Below, one piece after another: positions 1 through 5,728 of a stretch of DNA of 5,776 bases. The DNA comes from Opitutales bacterium (GTDB taxonomy: Bacteria > Verrucomicrobiota > Verrucomicrobiia > Opitutales > UBA2987): NCBI GenBank assembly GCA_021772555.1, contig JAJFLT010000240.1:1-5776 (forward strand). Reading direction: 5' to 3'. The notes under the pieces are model-generated. The model made no database searches. It saw only the letters and a program-made list of their open reading frames with translations, and had not been told where the DNA came from. Every line of letters begins with the position of its first letter. Within the stretch, counting starts at the first letter, position 1. Both the position numbers and the translations under genes were made by a program.

Positions 1-69
1 GCCCGGTATTGGGGTCTCTTCAGGAAAATGTTTTCTAATCACATCCCATTGTTCATCATTAAGTTGCAT
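1..69 (-). CDS. IS transposase, N-terminal fragment (cut by window edge)
   Basis: The first 23 codons read MQLNDEQWDVIRKHFP followed by EETPIPG, starting at the ATG at 69 and running off the left edge. An N-terminus of this type (a short Asn/Asp-Glu-Gln-Trp segment and a Pro at the end of the first helix) is typical of IS5-family transposases with the DUF4096-like DNA-binding segment at the front. A purine-rich AGAGG lies about 12 bases upstream of the ATG (82-86), a long but possible ribosome-binding spacing. The catalytic DDE part is outside the window, so activity cannot be judged. The family call is from motif recognition only. Confidence 0.75.
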   Translation of the reverse strand, partial: MQLNDEQWDVIRKHFPEETPIPG

Positions 70-96
70 AAGTTAATGCTACCTCTATCACGCCGC

Positions 97-126
97 TTGA
101 CAATCTAATTTTTCACTAAATCGAAT
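97..126 (+). promoter_or_regulatory. Possible inward-facing promoter in IS end
   Basis: A perfect -35 hexamer TTGACA (97-102) is followed after 18 bases by TCGAAT (121-126), which matches four of six positions of the -10 consensus. It reads from the IS end into the truncated receiver/MBL gene. The same arrangement exists in inverted form in the right IS copy. The -35 is strong but the -10 and its spacing are only moderate, so this is a candidate and not a demonstrated promoter. Confidence 0.35.
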
Positions 127-197
127 TTGAGATAGGTTGTAATCAGGCCGGTATCATTGTATGCACGGCCAAGAGATTTAAGACCGAGCTGGAGCAG

Positions 198-1232
198 GTG
201 GATGAGCTAGGAGCCTACACTGTTCTTGCCAAGCCGGTCATGATGGACGAATTGACCAAGGTCGTTGGGCGCTATTTCACCAATATCTCCAATAAAGCCA
301 AACCGCCCGTGGTTAACCTCGCCGAATCCAGGACCGGGCATCCCTTCGCGTTAGATACACAATTGGAAAAAGTCACCATGAAACTCTGGGGCACACGCGG
401 CTCGACACCGACGCCTGGAGCTCGCTATATGCGGCACGGGGGCCAGACTTCCTGTTTCGAGATACGCACCAATAGCGAGGTTTTAATCTTTGACGCGGGT
501 TCCGGTATTCGCGAGTTGGGCCTTGATCTCCTGGATACAGGTCTAAAGGATATTCACCTTTTCATCACTCACACGCATTGGGATCACATTCAAGGCTTTC
601 CTTTCTTTAAGCCGGCCTACATTCCTGGTTTCAATATTACGATCTACGGTGCTGAAGGGTTTGGGAAAGACCTCGAATCCGTCTTTCGCGGGCAGTTGGA
701 TCGCGATTATTTTCCGGTCCAGATGGAGGATATGAGGGCAAGCCGGCAGTTCAAGATACTCGATTCCAAGCCTATCGATATTGGCGGGTTGAAAATCCAG
801 TGGGAGTATTCGCACCATCCCGGCGCCACTGTCGGTTACAAGATCGATACAGGAGAAAAAAAGATCGGCTGGTTTCCCGACAACGAATTCCTTCAAGGCT
901 ATGTGGGTTCACCCTTCGAGTTGGATGAGAATTACGACAATCTCGTGCAGATTCATGAGTCGCTTATCAATTTTCTGGGGGATGTCGACATTCTCATACA
1001 CGAGGCCCAATACCCCGTCGAAGAATATACTTCAAAGATCGGTTGGGGGCATTCATCGGTGTCGAACGCTTGCCTTTTGGTGAAATTGATCAACGTGTCC
1101 CGCTGGATCATCACGCACCACGACGATCAATTTCTCGAAAACAAGCTCAATCAGACCCGACTCCTGCTCCGGAAAATGGGGCACAGTGTTGATGTGTCGA
1201 ATGGATACGACGGAATGACCGAGTTTCTCTAG
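198..1232 (+). CDS. Receiver domain (5'-truncated) fused to metallo-beta-lactamase-fold hydrolase
   Basis: The frame is open from the IS junction (141), but the first usable start is the GTG at 198, with no good ribosome binding site. Host-coded residues before it (IIVCTAK) and after it (VLAKPV) look like strand 4 and the conserved Lys/Pro of strand 5 of a response-regulator receiver. The first ~75-80 receiver residues, including the phospho-accepting Asp, are missing. From residue 61 (MKLWGTRGS) an MBL-fold hydrolase of the Lactamase_B_2/RNase Z-like type begins and appears complete: THTHWDH at 124-130 gives the HxHxDH metal motif; further likely ligands are H206/H207, D228, H285 (GHSS) and H307/H308 (THHDD). 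The ATG at 378 (residue 61) could restart translation and give a free MBL protein. Unfused relatives begin with this same segment. The substrate is unknown; a phosphodiesterase or nuclease-like hydrolase is possible. The next gene is convergent. Confidence 0.85.
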   Translation: MDELGAYTVLAKPVMMDELTKVVGRYFTNISNKAKPPVVNLAESRTGHPFALDTQLEKVTMKLWGTRGSTPTPGARYMRHGGQTSCFEIRTNSEVLIFDAGSGIRELGLDLLDTGLKDIHLFITHTHWDHIQGFPFFKPAYIPGFNITIYGAEGFGKDLESVFRGQLDRDYFPVQMEDMRASRQFKILDSKPIDIGGLKIQWEYSHHPGATVGYKIDTGEKKIGWFPDNEFLQGYVGSPFELDENYDNLVQIHESLINFLGDVDILIHEAQYPVEEYTSKIGWGHSSVSNACLLVKLINVSRWIITHHDDQFLENKLNQTRLLLRKMGHSVDVSNGYDGMTEFL

Positions 1233-1336
1233 GCTGTTCGCCAGACTAGAGCGATTATGGGGCCAGAATGTCCAATCCACTCAACCGCGCTGCGTAAACT
1301 GTTTGAAAACTTCTCCCTTTTTGGGACTAGGCCGTA

Positions 1337-1819
1337 TCAAGGCAGGTTTTTCTTGATCGAATTGACAATCTTGTTAACAGCATCGATTTCAATCTGCTGT
1401 AAGCCGACATCACAATCGTAAATGATGAAGAGCATAGTTCGTTTATTCTTAAGCCACCACTGTTTGTGGAATAATCCATTTTCGATATAACTGTGCTGGT
1501 AGCCTGAATATTCTCCGTTTTCCTGCCACGTTAGTTGTGTTGATATTTCTACATTGGTCAGATTTCGGAGAGCGTCCTTGCTCACGTCATCTGGAGCTAC
1601 ATACGATAGAATCCTCAGCTTCCCAACCCCATCTGGGCGGAAAATGCTAATCAGTTCTCCGCGTCCTGTTGATGCGGGCGATTGTCCCTCAATGCTGTGG
1701 TTCCAGCCGGTCTCGACGTCGATGCTAAACATCGGAAATGTTAGAGTTTCTGCACTCAAGCTGGGGGCAATTCCGACCAGCAGTAACGTAAGAACGCTTT
1801 TGGAAAATGACAATTTCAT
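1337..1819 (-). CDS. Small secreted protein of unknown function
   Basis: The product is 160 residues from the ATG at 1819. That start is preferred because it places a classic Sec signal peptide at the N-terminus: MKLSFSK, a hydrophobic core (SVLTLLLVGIAP) and a probable cleavage after SLSA at residue 23. A longer reading from a GTG at 1903 would bury this signal behind 28 polar residues. Neither start has a clear Shine-Dalgarno sequence. The mature ~137 residues are mixed beta/alpha, with a Trp-rich stretch (KQWWLKN, 119-125), a hydrophobic strand (TMLFIIYDC, 128-136) and a final helix (IDAVNKIVNSIKK). This order resembles small PsbP/DcrB-like periplasmic proteins, but I cannot assign a family. 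There are two cysteines at most and no lipobox. Location is probably periplasmic. The gene is convergent with the MBL gene. Confidence 0.7.
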   Translation of the reverse strand: MKLSFSKSVLTLLLVGIAPSLSAETLTFPMFSIDVETGWNHSIEGQSPASTGRGELISIFRPDGVGKLRILSYVAPDDVSKDALRNLTNVEISTQLTWQENGEYSGYQHSYIENGLFHKQWWLKNKRTMLFIIYDCDVGLQQIEIDAVNKIVNSIKKNLP

Positions 1820-2289
1820 ATGGAGAGGATTGGAAAAAAAGAGTTGATCCCTTTTTTGGGGACGGGGTTGTTTGTTTGAAAATCCTTTGTGGTTTAAAAA
1901 CACCTAAAAATGACAAGAGTTACCATGACTCATGTCGTCCGCTATTCTATTATTCGAACGATATTGAGTTTATACGATTCCTCATGGGCAATAGCGGTAT
2001 GTGTGCTGTCAGTTTCGCACGGAGTAAGAGATTTTATGAGCTTCGTAATTTCTACTCCCATATTTTGATAAATCCGAGATTTCCCATACGTATTTTATTC
2101 CCGTATTTTGATAAAATGAGGTATCCCGTATGAGTTTTCATAATCGTTGAATATTGCCATTGCCTGGCCGGAAATGCTCATGGCCAATTCTTAAGCCCAG
2201 GTGGGATGCGCCTGGACAGCTTGCCCTTAGTCCCAATACCCCGATGGAAGTAAGCCTGTCGGTGAATGCCGGGGCTTCTGCCGCATCCA
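1820..2289. other. Gene-free AT-rich intergenic region
   Basis: This 470-base stretch lies between the start of the small secreted-protein gene and the stop codon of the SDR gene. I find no convincing gene. The open frames in it are short, lack ribosome binding sites and show no recognisable motif. It should hold the promoter of the secreted-protein gene, but I see no good -35/-10 pair. Its centre (about 2055-2141) is a degenerate tandem repeat, annotated separately. The last ~140 bases become GC-rich, like the SDR gene, with only weak short inverted repeats (for example TGGCC/GGCCA at about 2165-2186) and no U-tract terminator. Confidence 0.6.
2057..2141. repeat. Degenerate ~43-base tandem repeat, two units
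   Basis: Unit 1 begins at 2057 and unit 2 at 2100. CCCATATTTTGATAAA (2057-2072) and CCCGTATTTTGATAAA (2100-2115) match at 15 of 16 positions. The second halves are also related: CCCATACG (2083-2090) and CCCGTATG (2125-2132). On the minus strand this gives four TAYGGGA motifs spaced 26, 17 and 26 bases apart. CATACG (2085-2090) and CGTATG (2127-2132) are also inverted, and ATTTTAT/ATAAAAT (2092-2098, 2111-2117) nest inside them. Regularly spaced half-sites would suit a DNA-binding protein's operator, but no regulator gene is adjacent. Confidence 0.6.
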
Positions 2290-3081
2290 TCACCACATGA
2301 TGCCTCCGCCGTCGCTGTGACAGCTCTGGCCGTTGATAAATTTCGCCTCTGGGGTCGCGAGGAAAACGACGAAAGGAGTCATCTCGGCGGGCTTGAAGCG
2401 GCGGCCGAACGGTGTCGAAGCGGCCATAATCTCTTCGCGCGTTTTACCGAGGCGTTTGGCATCGTAATCGATGCGGCCCTCGTTTGTGCCGGTCGCGACG
2501 ACACCGGGCGTGTAAGCGTTAATCGTCACATTGGTGCCCAGGTGCTCGAGGGCGAGAGTGCGTGTGAGGCCGAGGAGGCCGTGCTTGCTCGCCGCGTAGG
2601 CCGAACCGTGCAAAAGGCCCACCTTCGACGCGCCCGAGGTTACATTAATGACCCGGCCCCAGTTACGGCGCACCATCGGCGGGATGAAGCGTTTACAGAT
2701 CAGGTAGGGCGCGGTCAGGTTGACAAAGAGCGATAGATCCCAGATGGCGTCGTCGAATTCAACCGTTGGCCTCGGATCGATACTGCTGCCCACCCCCGCG
2801 TTGTTGACGAGAATGTCGACGCGACGCCTTTCGGGGTTGACCTCGTCGCAGAGTTTCCTGACGCCTTCGCGATCCGATAGATCGGCAACCACCACATCGC
2901 ACCGCCGACCCTGTTTCCTGATGCGCGTCGCGAGCGCCTTCAATTCGCGAGTGGTGCGGCCCGTGATTATGACATCGGCCCCTTCAGCTGCCATTGCCAG
3001 AGCTATCGCCCGGCCGAGCCCCTTGCTCGATCCGGTGATCAGGGCCGTCTTCTTTTTCAGTCGCATTTCCGTTTTGATCAT
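2290..3081 (-). CDS. SDR-family NAD(P)-dependent oxidoreductase
   Basis: A classical short-chain dehydrogenase/reductase with a Rossmann fold. Two ATG starts are possible, at 3081 and 3066; neither has a strong ribosome binding site. Numbered from 3066 (258 residues, typical of the family), the cofactor motif TGSSKGLG is at 11-18, NNAG at 88-91, and the catalytic tetrad is N116, S144, Y157 and K161 (YAASK). An Arg after strand 2 (TGRT, about 37) hints at NADP preference. The C-terminal part (PGVVATG and the final GGGIMW) fits FabG-like, gluconate- or hydroxybutyrate-dehydrogenase-like SDRs. The sequence alone does not give the substrate. It lies 109 bases downstream of the GNAT-like gene on the same strand, so co-transcription is possible but the gap is large. 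The gene is clearly more GC-rich than the region before it. Confidence 0.93.
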   Translation of the reverse strand: MIKTEMRLKKKTALITGSSKGLGRAIALAMAAEGADVIITGRTTRELKALATRIRKQGRRCDVVVADLSDREGVRKLCDEVNPERRRVDILVNNAGVGSSIDPRPTVEFDDAIWDLSLFVNLTAPYLICKRFIPPMVRRNWGRVINVTSGASKVGLLHGSAYAASKHGLLGLTRTLALEHLGTNVTINAYTPGVVATGTNEGRIDYDAKRLGKTREEIMAASTPFGRRFKPAEMTPFVVFLATPEAKFINGQSCHSDGGGIMW

Positions 3082-3190
3082 CAAATAACCAAGGAATGGA
3101 TTACCATTTCACAATGAAAGTATCCGTTAATCTCATTTTCAGCGGTAAATTTTATTGAACCTACTCTCCAGTGTTTCTTCAAGCGGCTTT

Positions 3191-3661
3191 CTAAAAATCG
3201 GAAATCCAGAGATCGAATCCCCTGCGGGTTTTGCCCTGACACTTGTAACCTATTCTCTCGAACTCACGGCGCATCCCTGAGCGCATGAGCTTGATATTCT
3301 CGGTTACGAAGGCCATGCCTTTCGGCTTGTCTATGGTCTGCAGACTGCTGAGATGATCGCGGGTTCTCTTGCCCATAAGTAGTCCCAAGCCGAACAACCG
3401 ATCGGCCGGTCGGATAAACATTCTGAGGAAATAGTATTGTTGTTTGCGATATAGCTTTGAGGAGTAAACAGTTGAGACACCGGCAATCTGCCCAGCCGTG
3501 TTTCTGGCAATCAAGACAACCTGTGGAACGCGCTGTCTGGCCCTTTGAAGATTCGGGATGGCTTTATTGTCTATCCAAAAATCAACCAATTCCTGAGCGA
3601 GTTCAGAATCGACCTGTTGGTAAACGCACAGGATTCTATAACCTTTAAAGGTATATTCCAC
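3191..3661 (-). CDS. GNAT-like N-acetyltransferase
   Basis: The product is 156 residues, the usual size of a single-domain GNAT protein. The start is a GTG at 3661, supported by AAGGA (3671-3675 on the plus strand as TCCTT) nine bases upstream; an in-frame stop at 3695-3697 limits any extension. Likely GNAT elements in order are helix 1 (QELVDFWIDNKAIP, 23-36), strands 2-3 (VVLIARN, GQIAGVSTVYS, 48-67), strand 4 (YYFLRMFIRP, 76-85) and a degenerate acetyl-CoA pyrophosphate loop (DRLFGLGLLMGK, 87-98) where family members have Q/RxxGxG/A. The tail (FVTENIKLMRSGMRREFERIGY) fits strand 5 and the C-terminal helix. The acceptor is unknown. The call rests on the pattern only, and the CoA loop is not canonical. 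The leader carries two competing hairpins over the ribosome binding site. Confidence 0.65.
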   Translation of the reverse strand: MEYTFKGYRILCVYQQVDSELAQELVDFWIDNKAIPNLQRARQRVPQVVLIARNTAGQIAGVSTVYSSKLYRKQQYYFLRMFIRPADRLFGLGLLMGKRTRDHLSSLQTIDKPKGMAFVTENIKLMRSGMRREFERIGYKCQGKTRRGFDLWISDF

Positions 3662-3723
3662 GCCGGATAATCCTTCGTTATCCGAAGGTGATTTTCAATA
3701 TCAATTACGAGAATTACGGATAA
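3662..3723 (-). promoter_or_regulatory. Leader of GNAT-like gene: RBS in alternative hairpins
   Basis: Read on the minus strand, two hairpins overlap. In the first, CCTTCG (3688-3683) pairs with CGAAGG (3677-3672), a six-pair stem with a five-base loop that hides the AAGGA ribosome binding site. In the second, CGGATAA (3684-3678) pairs with TTATCCG (3670-3664), a seven-pair stem whose seven-base loop exposes AAGGA. They cannot form together. A further TTATCCG copy (3723-3717) upstream could compete for the same CGGATAA. The pairings are read directly from the sequence; a regulatory role is inference. Confidence 0.4.
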
Positions 3724-3758
3724 GACGGCGGCAATTTCCATCGCACAGCAAGCTAGAG

Positions 3759-3777
3759 TTTCGGCCATCTCCCGAAA
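3759..3777 (-). other. Short hairpin downstream of IPTL-CTERM gene
   Basis: TTTCGG (3759-3764) and CCGAAA (3772-3777) form a six-pair stem with a seven-base loop, about 20 bases past the stop codon of the gene ending at 3797. It lies where a terminator would be expected, but no run of T follows on the minus strand, so it is at best a weak or factor-dependent terminator. Confidence 0.3.
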
Positions 3778-3787
3778 CCTGACACCT

Positions 3788-3898
3788 ACATCTAAATCAT
3801 GCTTGGAGAGGCTCGGGGCGATTCATTTTCCAGGCGGCGGCACCAGCCAGGAGAGTCATCAAGACGATGAGGCCCCACTCGTTCAATGTTGGGATGAC
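3788..3898. repeat. Direct repeat, copy A (3' end of IPTL-CTERM gene 1)
   Basis: This block matches 4851-4961 with about nine mismatches in 111 aligned positions and no gap, counted by eye, at an offset of 1063 bases. It covers the sorting-tail coding sequence and continues some nine bases past the stop codon. It is the best-conserved part of a tandem gene duplication. Confidence 0.85.
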
Positions 3899-4624
3899 GG
3901 CCGGGGCAGCGCCCGCTCCGGCCAGGATGGGGGTGTTGGGCGTGTCTTCATAGGCCCAATCGACGATGGTAATCGAACTGCTGTCTGCCGCAACATTGAC
4001 CTGGATCCAGCCATAATGCAAAGGGCCTGGCCCTCCTCCAGGATTATTTATAAACCTGACGCCGATAAATTTGTCTTCGACACCGGGGAAATTGCCATAA
4101 ATAGAGCCAGCACCAAGTAAAGCTGGATAGGGTGAACCGCCGTTAAACCAGAAAGTCGGGCCAGGTGCGGTGATGTTGGCGATATTGTAGGTTGAGTCCA
4201 AGGCCTTGGGTTCGGGAAAAGGAGGACCGGTAAATGGATACTTGGCAAGGACGCTCGCACTATTTAAATAGGATGGATGGAGGTAGGCGAGGGGAAAGGG
4301 GGCACTTCCGTTGACTTGTCTTATAACAAAGTCATTATCCCCATCGCCATCCACATCGATGGAGGTATACGTAGACGCCGACGGCCCTGCCTGCACGATA
4401 ATATCCGGCGGGTTTATGTGTTGTATGGCAGCTTCAGCCGCAGGGGCGACAGCCAAGGCAGCCCCACCAGCAGCGGCACTAGCCAAGGCAAGATTTCCGG
4501 GTCCGGCCCTTGCCGGGCTTTTGTCTCTCTCGCTCCCCGCGGCAAAGGCCGATGCCCGGTAGGCCTCAATTTTGTCCGTTAAATCAGTGATTTTCTTTTT
4601 GGCGGGATTCTTCGACCTTTTCAT
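3797..4624 (-). CDS. IPTL-CTERM sorting-signal surface protein (copy 1, intact)
   Basis: The product is 275 residues from the ATG at 4624, preceded by GGAAAG a few bases upstream; a longer reading from a TTG at 4675 is less likely because it starts about at the predicted transcription start. Residues 1-42 are polar and basic (MKRSKNPAKKK...), then a small-residue hydrophobic stretch ending APAAEAA (about 43-66) looks like a signal peptide with an unusually long N-region. IDVDGDGDNDF (89-99) is an Asp/Gly-rich, Ca-binding-type loop. FIGVRFIN...LHYGWIQVNV...ITIVDWAYEDTPNTPILAG (186-236) is a beta-rich module common in exported CTERM proteins. IPTLNEWG (244-251), a hydrophobic helix and basic K266/R269 match the IPTL-CTERM signal (TIGR04174), in known systems handled by exosortase H. 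No exosortase gene is in the window. The cellular role is unknown; envelope or extracellular. Confidence 0.85.
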   Translation of the reverse strand: MKRSKNPAKKKITDLTDKIEAYRASAFAAGSERDKSPARAGPGNLALASAAAGGAALAVAPAAEAAIQHINPPDIIVQAGPSASTYTSIDVDGDGDNDFVIRQVNGSAPFPLAYLHPSYLNSASVLAKYPFTGPPFPEPKALDSTYNIANITAPGPTFWFNGGSPYPALLGAGSIYGNFPGVEDKFIGVRFINNPGGGPGPLHYGWIQVNVAADSSSITIVDWAYEDTPNTPILAGAGAAPAVIPTLNEWGLIVLMTLLAGAAAWKMNRPEPLQA

Positions 4625-4651
4625 GGACTTTCCAAGGGGTATGGGGTTAAA

Positions 4652-4665
4652 AAGACGCCGGTCTT
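4652..4665 (-). other. Small hairpin with T-run in IPTL-CTERM gene 1 leader
   Basis: On the minus strand AAGAC (4665-4661), loop CGGC and GTCTT (4656-4652) are followed by further T residues, between the predicted promoter and the ATG at 4624. The stem is only five pairs, so an attenuator role is speculative. Confidence 0.25.
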
Positions 4666-4680
4666 CAGATATCAATTCTC

Positions 4681-4708
4681 AATATAGTTCCGCGCCTGCA
4701 AGTGTCAA
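4681..4708 (-). promoter_or_regulatory. Sigma-70-type promoter of IPTL-CTERM gene 1
   Basis: On the minus strand a perfect TTGACA (4708-4703) is separated by 16 bases from TATATT (4686-4681), five of six matches to the -10 consensus. Transcription would start near 4674, giving a leader of about 50 bases to the ATG at 4624. This favours that ATG over the upstream TTG at 4675. Copy 1 therefore appears to have its own promoter, independent of copy 2. Confidence 0.6.
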
Positions 4709-4771
4709 ACCACTTCTTTCGGCTCGGAAGTTGCAGAAAACCCCACTCCTGACTACCGATCCAGGCTGCCA

Positions 4772-4796
4772 CCTCCCTTCACCCGGTGCAGGGAGG
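4772..4796 (-). other. Strong inverted repeat between the two IPTL-CTERM genes
   Basis: CCTCCCT (4772-4778) and AGGGAGG (4790-4796) pair perfectly over seven bases, with an inner CAC/GTG step after one mismatch, so the hairpin is GC-rich and stable. It lies about 65 bases past the stop codon of the gene ending at 4860 and upstream of the copy 1 promoter. A terminator for copy 2 is the natural guess, but no T-run follows directly. A protein binding site is the alternative. Confidence 0.4.
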
Positions 4797-4850
4797 AGTC
4801 CACAGTGGTGGCCTGTGTTTTTACCCACGTTGTGCCACGACCTGACAGCT

Positions 4851-4961
4851 ACATCTAAATCAGGTTTGCAGGGGCTCGGGGCGATTCATTTTCCATGCGG
4901 CGGCACCAGCCAGGAGAGTCATCAAGACGATCAGGCCCCACTCGTTCAGCGTCGGGATGAC
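4851..4961. repeat. Direct repeat, copy B (3' end of IPTL-CTERM gene 2)
   Basis: Partner of the block at 3788-3898. At protein level the last 31 shared residues, from IPTLNEWG to PEPLQ, are identical in the two genes, differing only at the final residue (A or T). Confidence 0.85.
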
Positions 4962-5657
4962 CGCTGGGGGTGCGCCGCCGGTCCTTGCTTCGGCCAGGAT
5001 GGGGGCGTTGGGGGTGTCTTCCCAGGCCCAGTCAACGATGGTGAGTGAGGTGACGCCTGTTGGAACATTGACCTGGATCCAACCGTAGTGCAACTGCCCA
5101 TCGCCGCCACCGGAGACACTATTGATAAACCGGACGCCGATGTACTCATCTCCCGGGCCCTGGAAATATCCAAAGTCGGAGCCATACTTGTTGGCGCTCA
5201 ACAAGTTTTGGCCTTTTGAGTTAGTGTTCCAGATTCTGCGCCCGGCAGGGGCCGAGGAAATTGTATAGTTGCCGCTTAAGGCGGAGGCAACTGGTATAGC
5301 TAAAGGAGTGCCTGTTATCAAAACTTGCGCATCGCTTTTATTATTATAGGGACTGACAAAAGCCAAATAAATGACCTGACCCGTCGTAGCGATCCCGTGA
5401 GAAAAATCGAAGTCCTTGTCGCCATCGCCATCTACATCTATGAAGGCATTCTCGGGCGCCCCCCCTAGTAATCCTTGCAAGTTAATATTCTGCGGACCGC
5501 TGTATTGTATTGCCGCTTCAGCCGCGGGAGCGACGCCACCGGCGGCGGCGCTGGCCAGAGTTAGATTTCCTGCCCGTGCCGGGCCTTTGCCCTTACCAGC
5601 CGTAAGGGCCGATGCCCTGTAGATTTCGAGTTTGTCTTTAAGATCAGTGATTTTCCT
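4860..5657 (-). pseudogene. IPTL-CTERM sorting-signal protein (copy 2), 5' end removed by IS
   Basis: This is a paralogue of the downstream intact gene. The open frame continues from the stop at 4860 up to the IS junction, covering 265 host-coded residues that begin RKITDLKDKLEIYRAS, aligning with residue 10 onward of copy 1. Only about nine N-terminal codons and the promoter are lost. No ATG, GTG or TTG lies in frame between the IS and the TTG at 5480, and starting there would drop the export signal, so I call it broken. Retained features are the small-residue hydrophobic stretch ending APAAEAA (four residues shorter than in copy 1), FIDVDGDGDKDF, EYIGVRFIN, LHYGWIQVNV, ITIVDWAWEDTPNAPILA in near-identical form, and IPTLNEWG with transmembrane helix and basic tail. 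The middle (about residues 75-150) has diverged strongly from copy 1. Confidence 0.8.
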
Positions 5658-5671
5658 ACAACCTATCTCAA

Positions 5672-5701
5672 ATTCGATTTAGTGAAAAATTAGATTGTCA
5701 A
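5672..5701 (-). promoter_or_regulatory. Possible inward-facing promoter in right IS end
   Basis: Inverted copy of the left IS candidate promoter: on the minus strand TTGACA (5701-5696), an 18-base spacer and TCGAAT (5677-5672), directed into the truncated IPTL-CTERM copy 2. Even if active it would drive an mRNA without a usable start codon for the export-competent protein. Confidence 0.35.
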
Positions 5702-5728
5702 GCGGCGTGATAGAGGTAGCATTAACTT

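Larger units (their letters stand above)
1..139 (-). mobile_element. Insertion sequence, 5' end of left copy (IS5-family-like)
   Basis: Bases 22-139 are the exact reverse complement of 5659-5776 at the other edge of the window, so this is a repeated element in inverted orientation. It carries the start of a transposase gene reading leftward out of the window. The inner boundary is set where the match to the right copy stops. Both junctions have the dinucleotide TA between the common sequence and host DNA (140-141 here), and the common sequence then begins CAACCTATCTC. That fits the TA target preference of the IS427 group of the IS5 family, but the far end of the element is not visible, so terminal inverted repeats and target duplication cannot be confirmed. 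Confidence 0.85.

Noticed and set aside
1227..1251. CTCTAG/CTAGAG inverted repeat at the end of the MBL gene
   Set aside because: The six-pair AT-rich stem has a 13-base loop and no T-run, too weak to call a terminator.
1313..1863. CCCTTTTTGGG-type motifs on both sides of the small secreted-protein gene (about 1315 and 1849)
   Set aside because: The motif is short and low-complexity and the flanks do not match, so the pairing is probably chance.
1942..2061. Minus-strand 39-codon frame starting MGVEITKLIKSL
   Set aside because: The ATG lies inside the repeat unit, no ribosome binding site precedes it, and it is too short to support as a gene.
1807..2133. Plus-strand open frame of 108 codons across the AT-rich region
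   Set aside because: It begins inside the signal-peptide codons of the minus-strand gene, runs through the tandem repeat, has no ribosome binding site and shows no recognisable motif.
2266..2736. Plus-strand open frame of 156 codons
   Set aside because: It is antisense to the SDR gene, which has complete catalytic motifs; the GC-rich coding strand explains the open antisense frame.
3571..3768. Minus-strand frame with a hydrophobic start (MAETLACCAMEIAAVLSVILV)
   Set aside because: It overlaps the GNAT-like gene out of frame for 30 codons and has no ribosome binding site. A leader peptide is possible but unsupported.
4804..4824. CACAG/CTGTG hairpin followed by TTTTTA on the plus strand
   Set aside because: It resembles a terminator only for plus-strand transcription, and no plus-strand gene precedes it.
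4820..4845. TGGCAC on the minus strand as a possible sigma-54 -24 element
   Set aside because: The expected TTGC -12 element at the right spacing is absent.
4277..5048. Several plus-strand frames opposite the IPTL-CTERM genes
   Set aside because: They are antisense to the two genes, share the duplicated DNA passively and have no domain signature.
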